A DNA stretch of 64,000 nucleotides from Colocasia esculenta. Its lineage: Eukaryota > Streptophyta > Magnoliopsida > Alismatales > Araceae. Position 1 is the first letter of the stretch; every line of letters starts with the position of its first letter. A program made the translations under genes and the position numbers. Shown here in pieces: positions 23,341 through 35,329 of the stretch. A model generated the notes under the pieces. The model made no database searches and was not told the DNA's origin. It saw only the letters and a program-made list of their open reading frames with translations. Where the stretch lies: NCBI GenBank assembly GCA_014218235.1, contig CM024759.1, positions 10,308,712 to 10,372,711 on the forward strand. Direction: 5' to 3'.

Positions 23341-23734
23341 GCTAGTTTGATTCATGGTTAAACTACCCATGGGTAGTTTAACCATGAGTTTTTTAACCAA
23401 AAAATTATCCATTTTCACTTTGACAACTTACCCCACTAACCACCATTAACCAAGGGTAGGTTTACCCACTTTTTATTTTTTAGTCAACTTAGAACTTTGA
23501 CTCAAATTATTATTTTTTGTGCAATTAAAAAGTAAGATAGTTTTCAGAGATATGTAATAAATAATATTTACAATTTAATAAATATTTTTATTAAATTTTT
23601 CAAAAAAAAAAAATTACCCACGTGGATTACTCATGGGTAACCTGGTTTAACCAGGTTATCCCTGGGTAGACTCAACCCCCCCCCTCCCCAAAGTACTTTT
23701 TGCACTTTAGCCAGGGTACGCCTGTCAAACTGGC
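23341..23734. mobile_element. MITE 2 of a related tandem pair
   Basis: Terminal inverted repeats GCTAGTTTGA and TCAAACTGGC are visible. It shares the core TTTTTTAGTCAACT...CTTTGACTC and the GGGTA/TACCC words with MITE 1. No clear target duplication is seen at either side. Confidence 0.65.
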
Positions 23735-24450
23735 AAGGGCATTTTTGTTCAATAAGATGCTGATACTGCCAATAAAAGACCGACTTAAGTGGATAGATTA
23801 GATGGAGGAGCTACGTACGTACGTGGACTAGTCTCCCGCGGAATCCGGTCCAAACAGCCGGTTCGTTTCCGAATCCCCTCCCCATCCAAAGATTCCCAAC
23901 AGATTCATTATCTCCTACCCGGGCCGGGTCTTCTTGAGCAGCCGTTTTAAGGGTGGACTCCCGCTATCATCTCTCCTCTCTGTTTCAACCTTCGGGCTCT
24001 CCTCGGATCAGGAATCTTCTTCTCTTCTCCTAGTACGAGTAGTTCTATATGCCGTGACCCAGCTAGATCGCCATCTTCTCCGGTCTCCAACCCCAACAAG
24101 GATTTCTAATGCATCCCAACTCTACTCCACCTTATCTTCTTTTCACCGCCCTATTTATGTAGAGAGAGACTAGAGCTGTTTCTTCTTGTGCATCCATTAA
24201 TAACAACCATATGCTACTTGAACAAAAGAGTGGTCGCGCTGGGATTCTTCCGACTCTTCTTCTTCTTCTTTAGATATCGTTTTCTTGCGTCTGTGATTGT
24301 GTGAAGATATATAGAAGAAGAGGGCTAGAGAGTTTGTTCTCCTTTTTATCTTTTGCTAGCTGTTCTGACGCCCCTTGGGTAACGTACGTTTTTCTTCTCC
24401 TTGGGGGGGATTTCTGATCGGTGTGGTTGGATCATCCTGCCACGGGGATA
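23735..24450 (+). promoter_or_regulatory. LHT promoter and leader region
   Basis: Holds CTATTTATG (24151-24159) as the best TATA candidate and TATATAG at 24309-24315 as another, followed by CT- and TTC-rich leader sequence (CTTCTTCTTCTTC near 24258). ACGTACGTACGT at about 23813 is a palindromic ACGT-core cluster of the kind bound by bZIP factors. The 79-codon frame at 23934-24173 has no recognisable domain and is likely leader or promoter sequence. Confidence 0.5.
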
Positions 24451-26747
24451 ATGGGTGGCCCGTCGTCGTCCCCGACGGAGGAGGCCCCGCAGAAGTCGAT
24501 CGACGACTGGCTCCCCATCACGTCATCCAGGAACGCCAAGTGGTGGTACTCGGCCTTCCACAATGTCACGGCCATGGTTGGCGCCGGCGTCCTCAGCCTC
24601 CCCTTCGCCATGTCTGAGCTTGGATGGTATCTATATATCTATCTATTTCTTTATCTTTTGAATTCTATTATTTGTATGCGCATTTGATTTGTTGATCAAG
24701 ACATGTACATACCTACACATGTTGTACGCTGCTGCTGCATCTTCGTTTGGTTGCCACTGCAGGGGCCCTGGGATCACGGTTCTGGTTCTGTCGTGGGTGA
24801 TCACCCTGTACACGCTGTGGCAGATGGTGGAGATGCACGAGATGGTGCCGGGGAAGCGTTTTGACCGGTACCACGAGCTGGGTCAGTATGCCTTCGGCGA
24901 CAAGCTCGGCCTCTGGATCGTTGTCCCTCAGCAGCTGATAGTGGAGGTGGGTGTCAACATCGTCTACATGGTCACCGGTGGCAAGTCCCTGAAGAAGTTC
25001 CACGACACCGTCTGCCCCAACTGCAAGCAGATCAAGACCACCTACTTCATCATGATCTTCGCCTCCGTGCACTTCGTCCTCTCCCAGCTGCCCAACTTCA
25101 ACTCCATCTCGGGGGTGTCACTGGCGGCCGCCGTCATGTCGCTCAGCTACTCCACCATCGCCTGGGGAGCCTCCGTGGACAAGGGCAAGCAGGCCGGCGT
25201 GGACTACCGGTACAAGGCCCACAGCACGACGGGGACGGTGTTCGACTTCTTCAGCGCCCTAGGGGACGTGGCGTTCGCGTACGCCGGGCACAACGTGGTG
25301 CTGGAAATCCAGGCCACCCTCCCGTCCACCCCGGAGAAGCCGTCCAAGGGGCCCATGTGGAAGGGTGTGGTCCTCGCCTACATCGTCGTCGCCCTCTGCT
25401 ACTTCCCCGTCGCCCTAGTCGGCTACTGGGCCTTCGGTAACGCCGTCGAAGACAACATCCTCCTCACCCTTGCCAAGCCCCGCTGGCTCATCGCCATGGC
25501 CAACATGATGGTCGTCGTCCACGTTATCGGTAGCTATCAGGTGTAGTACCACTAGAACTACGCTATTACACATAGATATATATGACATATCTACACTACA
25601 TACATACATATGTACCCTTTCCTAGCCTCGTCGTGGTTACCTCTCCAACTCCTCGGTCGCCTATGAGACTATATGACGAATTGGCTCCTTAGATTAGTTC
25701 ATTTCCTGCATGATGAGGCTAACTAGCCAGCAAAGTAAAAGGTTCTTACTCCATACATGAATGCAGATCTATGCCATGCCGGTGTTTGATATGATTGAGA
25801 CAGTTCTGGTGAAGAAGCTTCACTTTCCACCGGGCCTCACTCTCCGGTTGATCGCCAGGACCGTATACGTTGGTAAATTCTCTAGATCAAACCTTATATA
25901 TTCTCAAAGGTGCACAAAATTAAATGGCGACGAGGTTTAAGAACCGCGATGCTTACTGTGATACGTCGTTGTTTCCTCGTCATTTTGCAGGGTTTACCAT
26001 GTTCATCGCTATAACCTTGCCCTTCTTCGGCGGTCTGCTCGGCTTCTTCGGAGGATTCGCATTCGCCCCCACAACATACTTTGTAAGCACGCATAAACTT
26101 TCTGCGCCCTAGTCCCATCATGATAAAAATCTCTAATCTCTGTTTCTTTTTCATTATGGATCACATTACTGAAAGAAACGGGAGCAATTCCTCTATTATT
26201 CCCCTTGTCAAGCATATCGTTAACTCTAAAATCTGAATGTAGGTGGTAGCTAGTACATATATAGATAGAAAGAAAGATAGATAGATATATCTGAGGTCAA
26301 ACTTGACTTCGCTATAATGTCCAACTGATTCCACTAATTTTCTCAATAATAGTACACAAAATCATATTATGTGTGTGTGTATATATATATACAGAGATAC
26401 ACAATATCTTCTCTTTTGATGTATATATGTCTGAATGAAATTTCCTGCCCTCCCACAGCTTCCCTGCATTATGTGGCTAGCAATCTATAAGCCCAGAAGG
26501 TTCAGCTTGTCCTGGTTTACAAATTGGGTAGAGTCTCTTTCCCCTAATTAATCCCTCCAATTTCTTTTTCCCTTTTCTTTTCTTCGAGAGTTTCAAAGAC
26601 AGATATCATGTGTAGCTGATTCCTTGTGGTGCTGTGTGTGTTGTTCAGATATGTATCATACTCGGGGTTCTTCTGATGATCTTCTCTTCCATTGGTGGGC
26701 TTCGGCAGATCATCCTCCAGGCCAAGACTTACAAGTTCTACTCGTGA
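24451..26747 (+). CDS. LHT1-like: Lysine/histidine transporter (LHT1-like), six exons
   Basis: Exons 24451-24626, 24763-25540, 25767-25872, 25991-26082, 26459-26527 and 26649-26747 (stop TGA) join in frame across GT-AG introns to give 439 residues, close to the roughly 440-450 usual for LHT proteins. The family (AAAP, Aa_trans domain) imports neutral and acidic amino acids, lysine and histidine with protons at the plasma membrane. Visible hallmarks are IDDWLPITSSRNAKWWYSAF (residues 17-36), the first membrane segment with GAGVLSLPFA (44-53), WQMVEMHE, QQLIVEVGVNIVYM, SYSTIAWGAS, GDVAFAYAGHNVVLEIQATLPS, GFTMFIAITLPFFGGLLGFF and a C-terminus ending TYKFYS. About ten membrane segments are expected. 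No frameshift or premature stop is seen, so it looks functional. The ATG at 24451 has A at -3 and G at +4; an upstream exon at 19150 could give another N-terminus. Exons are GC-rich, unlike the flanks. Confidence 0.95.
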
Positions 26748-26984
26748 GCTGTTTTGTGGAGCAACGGAGAATATTAAGCTACAAGTAGCCCTTTTAATTT
26801 AGATGTTGATGCATCACAACGTTAAAATCGAATGCTCTCCTTCTTAAAGTCCCCTCCCCATCTGTTCATAGTCTGGTCTGGTCTAGTCGTATATATACCT
26901 TGCTTTTGAGGATTTCTTTCTATTTAAGCAGCTAAGTGTGCTCTCCTTTCGTTTCGTTTCCTTTGGTTCTGCACTCTCCCTCTC

Positions 26985-27026
<42 letters not shown>

Positions 27027-27090
27027 GCACACACGTGTAGTATGTGTGTGTGTGAACTAGTTCATGACGTAGGCATGGTGTACTGCCCCT
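26748..27090 (+). other. LHT 3' region with CT microsatellite
   Basis: Probable 3' untranslated region and downstream DNA. A (CT)n tract occupies 26974-27024, followed by ACAC and GTGTGTG runs. No clear AATAAA close to the stop was found. Confidence 0.5.
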
Positions 27091-28319
27091 TATCCATGGC
27101 AAAATGCGCTGAAATTTTTAAGTCGAAAAGCTGACTAGTTTTCAGAGCTTTGGTTTTAGATTCTTGGAGGACTTGTCCAATGTTTCACACAGCCCTAAAA
27201 TGGAATACAAATACTTTAAAATCTTAAATACATTGAGCGGATACGCTATGATTTTGATCAGGAGGTGCAATCTGATTTTCCTAACATCTATACCACTCAC
27301 TGTTTGACAAGATTTTATCACAATCATAGAACTAGATAGGAGTAGACACCTATATATTTCACTTATGTCGAATAATGAGCAATTCTTTAAATAAACTTAG
27401 AAGGATGATTTTTCTGCAATGACCATTGAAAATTACACGGAGGTTAGCATTTTGTAGTGTTTTATAGCAAGTCATGCTATTCCAAATTGAACTTAATAAG
27501 TTAAATACTTAATGGGCTTAGACATCCTAAATGGGTCGGTCTATTAGGTTCTGTTTAAGGCAATCCAATATGCCCTTTCTTGCATTGTGCAACCACCTTT
27601 GCGAGTCGACCATCTCTCTAGTATTCTTCTGAAAAATTTTAGTGAATGAAGCAATATATTACCTAGTTGATCCCATACTTCAGCACTTCTAATATAGCCA
27701 TGGCACATCTTCCGAAAAAGTCTTTAAATATATATGTCTCCTTGCATCAAATGGGAGGGTATTAGAACTAAAATATATCTAGACTATATATGATCAACCA
27801 AACGGGGGTTGAAGGGGTTGACCCAATAAACAATAGCAATTTATCGTCGAAATATCCAGTTGCAATAGACAAACATGTGCATGAGCAAGTAATACGACAG
27901 CTGGTAAGATGAACTGCAGATGAAGCTATGCAGTGGACAACAAATGCAGCTCTAGATAATTAATTAGTAGAGCTACTGAGCTAGAAATAAAGCTAATGAT
28001 CATGTTGGAAACAAAACATGCAACGGCACAAGAATATATCATATATATAGCAAGGTTTATATACTAGTTTTACATTGATTATAATCAGCTTTACGTCTAG
28101 TACATAAGAAACCCCTCTTAGGATTTATGTTATTCGGACTTTTTGGTGATTAAATGTGCATCCATACTGAGTTTGCATAAAACACTTAAAGTCACTCGTC
28201 TATATTATGTGCCATTTTAGTAGATGATTTTAAGAATAAATTATATGAAGATTTCAGATACGGAGCATGGTTCAGATGTTGGTGGGACGGCCTATATATA
28301 CTTCTAATCATTTGGTCCT
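27091..28319. other. AT-rich intergenic DNA, nothing recognised
   Basis: No protein-like frame, terminal repeat or RNA gene seen. Confidence 0.5.
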
Positions 28320-30620
28320 CATTCCCAAATAACACTGCCCCACCTCCTTGAAAGGTTTTTGGCCAACTAGCACCTGCAGCTTTAGTTACAAGATCATTTC
28401 TATCATCTTTTGTAAGAGGCTCTCCTCCCTTCTACTTCATCCTCGTCTCTTCCAACCAAGAGGCATTTGGTAAAGGGAGGACATCACTGACACTATCCTC
28501 CTTGCTCAGGAGTTGGTCCACGGCCTCAACAAGAAAGTAAGAGGTCAAAAATGTGATCTTTAAGGTTGGATGAAAACTTATGACAGACCACACTGGAGCC
28601 ATCTCTTTGATATCTCAAGAAGTTGGGCTTCTCTATAAGTGGATCGACCTTATCAAGGGCTTATGATCATGAATTTTGGTTCTCTGTGATCTTCACTGGC
28701 TAGCATGGTTGTTTATTTCCGTCCTTTAGGAGACTTTGAACCTTTTTATTCTCTCTAAGGAAGCTCTTAGTTGAGGTCTTTAGTCTCCAGTACACTAGGG
28801 CCATCATCTCTACCTATCCACCTTCATGGGTTGGCCCCTCATCTCTCACCTTCTCTTTGCTAATGATACCATCACCTTCTCTACTGGTAATGGACCTCTA
28901 TCTTCCATTTGCTCACTGCCTTCCTTTCAATCTTAAGAGATATGTTCTGAGTACGTAGAAATTAACACGAGCAAGAGCGCTTTCTATATTTCATCCTCTC
29001 TACACCCCTTCAAAAGAATCAACTGAATGTCTTCTGCCACGAGTAGCACACACAAATATTTTCAAAAGGGTCAGTCAAATCAATTTACTTTCAACCTCTA
29101 GTGGACAAAATTCGGAATAAATTGGCCTCTTGACAATCTCATCTTCTCTCTCCTAGTGGTTGACTTATTGATTAAGCATGTCCTTTCCATGATTCATATT
29201 CACATTATGTTTGTGCTTTCTCCCCCGCTAAGAGGATAATTCATTCATTTGAAAGAACATATCCTGCTTTCTTTTGGGGTTCTTCTGCCTTTGGTACTCA
29301 GAGACAACATTGGATTGCTTGGTGTCACCTCGCTCGTCCCATTTCTAAGGGGATCATTGGCACCCATCCTCTTTTTGATTCGGGAACTGCAAGTATATAA
29401 AGTGAAGCTCTATCGGAAGGTCTATTCTAAATATAGTATTTGGAGTGATTATAGCTACCAAATCTACCTTAATTTGAAGACATCATTTTTTTATCTTGTC
29501 CACTTGTTGGTTCCGGCTGCCATAGCCATCAAATCCTTTGTGTCACGGCCCTCTTTGTGTACTCCTTTGTGATGACTAATGGTACTCTATTGGGCCAGCT
29601 CATAGCTAGACAATTCGTTATGTCGTCACCAATGGACAGGCCTTTCCTGAGTCTATATCTCAAGACACTCTCCCTAGCTTATTTAGTCCTTCCTTGGTCA
29701 TCCTATTAGGTTCTAGGGTAGGACAACCTGATCATTAGGAAGTTATGGCCTCTTCTCTACCAAATCTACCTAGCATATTGTTCGCCATTAGGGTCCCCTT
29801 CTTCAGATCACTAGGTGGATTTGTAAATCTCATCTCTAGAGAAAAAATATATATATATTTTCATTTATCATGCTTTTAAGGATAGACTCCCCTTTCATGC
29901 CGTGATTGATCGATGTACATATTGCTTTTCCCTCACTTGAGTCCCTTGATCATGTTCTTTCCCATAGTCACCGTACTTCTTAAATTGTAGGAGAATCTTC
30001 AAAGGTATCTATGGGGTCTCCCTTCCAACATGCTCCTTTGGTGAGATCTCTAGTACCCTCACATCCTTTACCTCTAGGATCTTCCATCTACTCCTTCTGT
30101 ACATGTCTTGCCATTACTCCTTCCCCCATTGTCTGGTGCCTCTGCTAGGAAGCTAGGTGCTCTACCAGATATGATGGTCCCTAGCTCTGAGGAGAGCATC
30201 CTTCATTAGAGCAGATCACTTCTTCATGATATTGCGTCCATGTGCCACCCTAAGCATGCTTGTTTTGCAAAGGAATGATCCTTTGTGCAAGCCTTGGATA
30301 TTGGTTATGGATTCTTCCTCCTAGAACTACTCTTGTTCATTAATGAGTCCCTCCTCCTTAAGGAAGAATCAAGCTAAATACTGATGAGTATGGCCGTGGC
30401 TACATTGTTCTTTTTACTTATGCTTCTGTTCTTAGGGATGATGAGGGTCTTCTTCCTCTTCCTAGTTGTGCCTTCGTTGATCTCACTGTTAGTATTGTTG
30501 TGGAAATTGAAAGTTATATATTATTCTTGGCCTTTAGACTTGTCTTTCGTGAGACTTTTCCACTCTCATTGTTGAATTTGACTGTTTGATTCTCATTTCT
30601 CTAATCAACTCCACTAGAGA
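28320..30620 (+). pseudogene. LINE remnant (reverse transcriptase, zf-RVT, RNase H)
   Basis: Translations in shifting frames show an L1-type order. Near 28480-28530 is DTILLAQELVHGLNKK, matching the RT segment before the catalytic core. Near 28850-28885 is LLFANDT, a decayed FADD box (usual L-FADD-T) with an Asn in place of one catalytic Asp. Near 29860-29930 is HAFKDRLPFHAVIDRCTYC, a zf-RVT region. Near 30380-30560 is KLNTDEYGRGY...LRDDEGLLP, the start of a plant LINE RNase H domain. Many stops and frameshifts leave no intact ORF. The endonuclease and ORF1 parts are missing on the left, so it is 5'-truncated or overwritten. No poly(A) or target duplication was found. Confidence 0.75.
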
Positions 30621-31329
30621 ATGTATTCCTTGGATTCTCTACCCTTAGCAGTCTAAGCCTACTTCTCTTTGGGCTACATGGATATTGAGTTATGATATGT
30701 TGTCAGAGTGTAATAGTCAGACGGGGAAAGGAGGAGGAGAGAGAAGAAAGATAGAGGAGGGAATTAAGAAGGGGCTTCACACCCAAAAGAACATTGACAC
30801 AGGGAGAGAGAAGCCAGACGGGGGGGGGGGGGGGGACGGGGAGGAGATGGGCATAAGATAGATTTCCATCCCTAATAAAACTTGACAAATTAGAGACTTA
30901 AAAAAGGGAAAATACAATAACGATCAAAATCATATCTACATAAGACTTGACTCACTAAAATATTCTAAAAATACATAAAAAGCTAAATGGGCCCTGATTG
31001 TGCCTATAATAACCAATGGACTAAATGACTAAAACTCAAACTTTTAATCTAAAAAAAAAACTATGAATTACATCAATTTGGTCTCTAACGAGCAAAGCAA
31101 AATAAGAAATAGATATTTGACTTCGTATATGCAGCTCCTCGATCCCCATCATTCTCCCATGGTTCAAGAAAACGTGTCCTTGAGTTTTGAAGTGTGGCCA
31201 TATCCATGAGGAGACAACGAAAGATGTGAACTCAAAACACATCTCTAAGCATCTTGGTCCATCATGCGAAGAAGAGCAGCACCTCAAAGTGGGAAATGTG
31301 TCTTAATATCACTCCATACGTGATCAAAG
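30621..31329. other. Spacer with poly(G) tract
   Basis: Contains a purine-rich block (30720-30850) including 16 consecutive G at 30820-30835. Otherwise AT-rich with no supported gene. Confidence 0.45.
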
Positions 31330-32337
31330 TCATCTGGGCCGTTCAACCACAACTCCAATTATCTCTTCCATCGTCAACTCATTCTCCTTAATGAGGTCAT
31401 CATTTACTCTAGACATCTCAAAGTCAACCTGCCTATAATACTCATCTTCCATTGATTCACCTACTGCTAGGGCTGCAAACAGGTCGGATTCAGAATCGAA
31501 AACACAGATTCCGATTCCGATAACCAAAATATGGTTCCGATTCTGATTCCGATAAGAATGGTTAGTTCCGATTCCGTTCCGATTCTGATAACATTACCGG
31601 AACTGAAATTCCGATAATATAAGGTGTTTACCATAATTTTACCTTGAGTTTATGATAATTTATCAGAAAAATCGATACCGATATCGATTTCGATTATTTT
31701 TTCAATTCCGATTCCGATAACTTATCGGAATATCCGATACCGATTCCGATAAGCTATCAGTATCATTTTTCGATTTCGAAACCGATAATTTTTATCTGAA
31801 TCGGGTCAGAATATCAGAATATCAGGTTCCATTTACACCCCTACCTACTGCATAAGATACTTCTTCCATTTGATTTTCATAGTCCTCCCACATCATTGAG
31901 TCAGCCTCGTAGACAACCTCCTTCAGTTTGGCCAACATGTCGTATAAGCACTTCAAATCATTATTTAGTTGCAAGAAACATTGATCCCATTTATGCCTTA
32001 AGTTGGTCCACTGGCTCATCATATTATTCCATTCTTCAGGCAACCCCAAATGCCTACTTGGATTTTCAATAGCCATTGCCCCGAGAAACATGTTACATAA
32101 TAAAAGTTGTCCAAAAGTCGACATGCAATTGTGGCAAATGACATAGACCTCCAAATGTGCACATGGAGGTGTGACATGTAAAATGATGCAGGTCAACACA
32201 CTAGACAAATCATCTTTGCTAGGAGAAAATAAGTGACCTCGTCGAGATGACCACAATGACGCAAATGACATGTGAGTTGGAGAATGAATGAGGCCCCTGT
32301 GTTGGCAGTGTGACAACAACCTTGGTGCACCGCTCAT
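31330..32337 (-). pseudogene. Unknown minus-strand ORF split by a hAT MITE
   Basis: A 171-codon frame (32337 to 31822) runs into the MITE and stops just inside it; a second frame (down to the stop at 31330) resumes on the other side. Counting one copy of the 8-bp target duplication, the two parts are in the same frame with no stop, implying an uninterrupted ancestral frame of about 207 codons from the ATG at 32337. The C-terminal half is acidic with heptad-like spacing (LYDMLAKLKEV, EDYENQMEEV), suggesting coiled coil; the N-terminal half is Cys- and His-containing but unlike a known domain. I do not recognise the protein. It may be a host gene or an unclassified transposon ORF. Confidence 0.5.
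31468..31843. mobile_element. hAT-type MITE with 8-bp target duplication
   Basis: Terminal inverted repeats TAGGGCTGCAAAC (left) and TTTACACCCCTA (right) fit hAT termini. The 8-mer CCTACTGC flanks both sides perfectly (31460-31467 and 31844-31851). The interior is built of repeated GATTCCGAT and ATCGGAAT words, which could act as subterminal binding sites. No coding capacity. Confidence 0.9.
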
Positions 32338-32565
32338 GCACTGTAGTGGACCTTAAAGGTGGTCCAGAGCCTAGTCAAACTAGGTCTTATCCAGATGACT
32401 AGGTTCCTTGTAGGGTAGGCCTCCTCTTCCTCACTCTCCTTCTGTCCTAACCCTTGCATAGGGAGATCAAGAGAGGGATAGAAGCAGTCACAGTAGATGC
32501 AGACAATGGCACCAACCGCGGGCTAAGGTCGACACAATAGCTATAGCGGTCGATGGGGCTACCAG

Positions 32566-32626
<61 letters not shown>

Positions 32627-33230
32627 CAGCTCTGATGGTGGATGAAGCTAGCATGCTGGGGGCATGAGCATAGTCAGGTGACCATCTATGCATGCCAATG
32701 AAGTCGTGTGACATGGAAGATCACGCGAGAAGTGCTGGCACGATGGAGCCCAAATGGCCGGGGCAGCGCCACTTGCAATGTCATGTGTGACCACAAGGGG
32801 GAGAACAGAAGCAGGAGGATGGATGGGCGTCTAGGGCCTCACAACAAGTAGGAGGGCGATGCGGCGACTCAATGGTGGCTCCCCTATAGCTGGTTCATGA
32901 GCGACGGTAAGGAGGGAAGAAGGGGTCACATAGTTGGGGAAGAAGGGGTCGTGATGTTGATGGAGGGGCGAAAACTTTCAGTGCAATGCATGTGGACGTA
33001 GGTGAGCAAGAGGAAAGATGTGGTGGAGGAGAGAGAGGATCAAAGGCACAAAGAAGAATGGAATGTTGGCGATGGTGGGGGAAGGCGGCATAGGCAACTC
33101 CTGATGGCTGCAAGGGGACAACAGTACGAGGCAATGGGCAACTATAGCGTAATACGTTTGGTGCCTAGTTAGCGAATCTAGAAGGGCAGAGGGGTTAAAT
33201 GGGTTGCTTTGAAAATTTCTGCAACTCAAA
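32338..33230. other. GC-richer region without recognised gene
   Basis: Includes a (TA)n microsatellite at 32568-32623. Short minus-strand frames (32895-33229) are Pro/Ser/Leu-rich and look like low-complexity reading of GA-rich DNA. Confidence 0.4.
32568..32623. repeat. (TA)n microsatellite
   Basis: Twenty-eight TA dinucleotides without interruption. Confidence 0.95.
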
Positions 33231-34084
33231 GCAAATATTAAACAAAATTTTTAGCATTAGTTAATAGCGAAAAACACAACACAAATAATCACGCACAATG
33301 CACACAGATTTATCCTAGTTTGGCACTGAGTTCCTCCTCAGTCCTACATTCAATCCTCAAAAACTACATGGAATTTTACTAACCCAGGGTACAGTCCCCT
33401 TCAAGGACACTTACACACTAACTCAGCTGGTTTTTTCTTCACACACAGAAGAGGAATATATAACACCCCAAAACCACGAGTCTTCCCTTCTACCAAGGGA
33501 AATGATGCTTATACAGCAAGCTTTCTCTTCAACCGAAGAGGCACAACTTGAGATCTTGAGTAATATCAAAGAGTCACTAGACCAAGCTCAAGAAAAATAC
33601 AATGAAGTGGCTTGATCTGAGACAACGTCTAAGAGAAACAGGGTTTACGGAAAAACACTCTCTTAGACAAACACAATCTCTCTGAAGAAAGAATTCAGCG
33701 GCAACATAGTGAGAGATGGAAGGCTAGAAGACTTTGCAACTTTTCTTCAATTACTTAGCTCTTTCTTGTGTATGTGCTCTATTTATTGTATGTACGCATA
33801 TCTCTTCTTTTATAGACTCTTTTGAAAGATAGCCGTTGATATCTCCGTTGAGTCTTCTTCTTCAGGTCTATGCCAGTTTCAATGCATTGACAGAGTCTAA
33901 TGTTTGCTTTACATGAGTACCAAACACCTGCAATTAAATGCAAAGAAGAGGATGTTAGGTAGGAGAAATTTCAATGTCAGTAAGCCAATACCTCTTTCAC
34001 CTGCTATCCGCACTTTGTGCTGACCACCTGCTATTCTAAGTAGTTTCCTTTTGTCTGACAAAAAAGATGAGGTGTTATGCAACA
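33231..34084. other. Probable decayed LTR hosting the Cassandra array
   Basis: No gene. The text (for example TTTATCCTAGTTTGGCACTGAG) resembles minus-strand copia-type LTR or leader DNA, and it seems to continue at 35079-35329 beyond the Cassandra array. Family not fixed. Confidence 0.35.
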
Positions 34085-34089
34085 TGCAC

Positions 34090-35073
34090 TGTGACAACCC
34101 AACTAGCAAAGTGGCCCAACAACCATGCTAGTTAGTAGACTTCCCAGGAAGGTCACCCATCTTAAGACTACTCCCAACTGTCCATACTTAACTTCAGCGT
34201 TCTTTTCCTGTTCGTGCTCTAAAAATGACTAGTCCGAGTTATTGGTAAATTGCTGATTTAGCCCATTTAAAATGTTCTTATATGGGATGTTACAATCTAC
34301 CCCTCTTATATAAACAATGTCCTCGTCGTTACTCACAGATAGCACAAAATCAAACCCTAGGCAAGTAGGATTCTAGAGGTGGCTCCCACAAGTTCAAGAG
34401 GTGGCTCCTACTATGTAGCACTTTGTGCCATTATGGCCTCAAGAGATGGCTCCCATAGCGTAGCACTTTGCCCTGTGTGGCACTTAGTTCTTGCACTTCC
34501 GACTGGGCAAGGCTCTGATACCATTTGTGACGACCCAACCAGCAAAGTGGCCTAACAACCAGCAAAAATGACTAGTCCGAGTTATTGGTAAATTGCTGAT
34601 TTAGCCCATTTAAAATGTTCTTATATGGGATGTTACAATCTACCCCTCTTATATAAACAATGTCCTCGTCGTTACTCACAGATAGCACAAAATCAAACCC
34701 TAGGCAAGTAGGATTCTAGAGGTGGCTCCCACAAGCTCAAGAGGTGGCTCCTACTATGTAGCACTTTGTGCCATTATGGCCTCAAGAGATGGCTCCCATA
34801 GCGTAGCACTTTGCCCTGTGTGGCACTTAGTTCTTGCACTTCCGACTGGGCAAGGCTCTGATACCATTTGTGACGACCCAACCAGCAAAGTGGCCTAACA
34901 ACCGTGCTAGTTGGTAGACTTCCCAAGAAGGTCACCCATCCTGAGACTACTCCCAACTGAGCACGCTTAACTTCAGAGTTCTTTTCCTACTCGTGCTCTG
35001 AAAATGACTAGTCCGAGTTGTTGGTAATTTATTGATTTAGCCCATTTAACATGTTCTTATATGGGGTGTTACA
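34090..35073 (-). mobile_element. Tandem Cassandra array: three LTRs, two internal regions
   Basis: On the minus strand: LTR-c (34869-35073, 205 bp), internal region, LTR-b (34526-34637, 112 bp), internal region, LTR-a (34090-34294, 205 bp). The two internal regions (34295-34525 and 34638-34868) are almost identical, and each has GGCTCTGATACCA, the complement of the tRNA-Met primer site, next to an LTR. The perfect 5-mer TGCAC flanks the whole array (34085-34089 and 35074-35078), showing one insertion event. LTR-b has lost about 93 bp, including the 5S-derived block. LTR-a and LTR-c keep it (GGTCACCCATC and CTTAACTTC on the plus strand). Confidence 0.9.
34526..34637 (-). mobile_element. Internally deleted middle LTR of the Cassandra array
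   Basis: Joins TAACAACC directly to AGCAAAAATGACTAG, skipping the 5S-homologous part found in both outer LTRs. The remaining ends match LTR-a, and the 3' flank is the shared internal sequence. Confidence 0.85.
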
Positions 35074-35329
35074 TGCACAAGTTAAGAAAATATGGCCTGA
35101 GTCAGAGAGAAAAGACCTACTGCATTTAATGTTTTTTCCAGCTTCAAATATGTAGGAGATATTGAGTACAAGTCATGCACGATATTTTTTGAAATTCACC
35201 AAGTTTGTGCACCAAAATAAGAGAGAAAGTAAGTGTAATCAGTATAGCCAATATATTTTGATGAAATCTGACTGGTCTTCAACAATTAGAATGTTTGTTT
35301 ACTAATCGATATATCAGAGTCAGATTAGT

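Noticed and set aside
24713..25072. 119-codon minus-strand frame
   Set aside because: Antisense shadow of LHT exon 2, caused by GC-rich codon usage.
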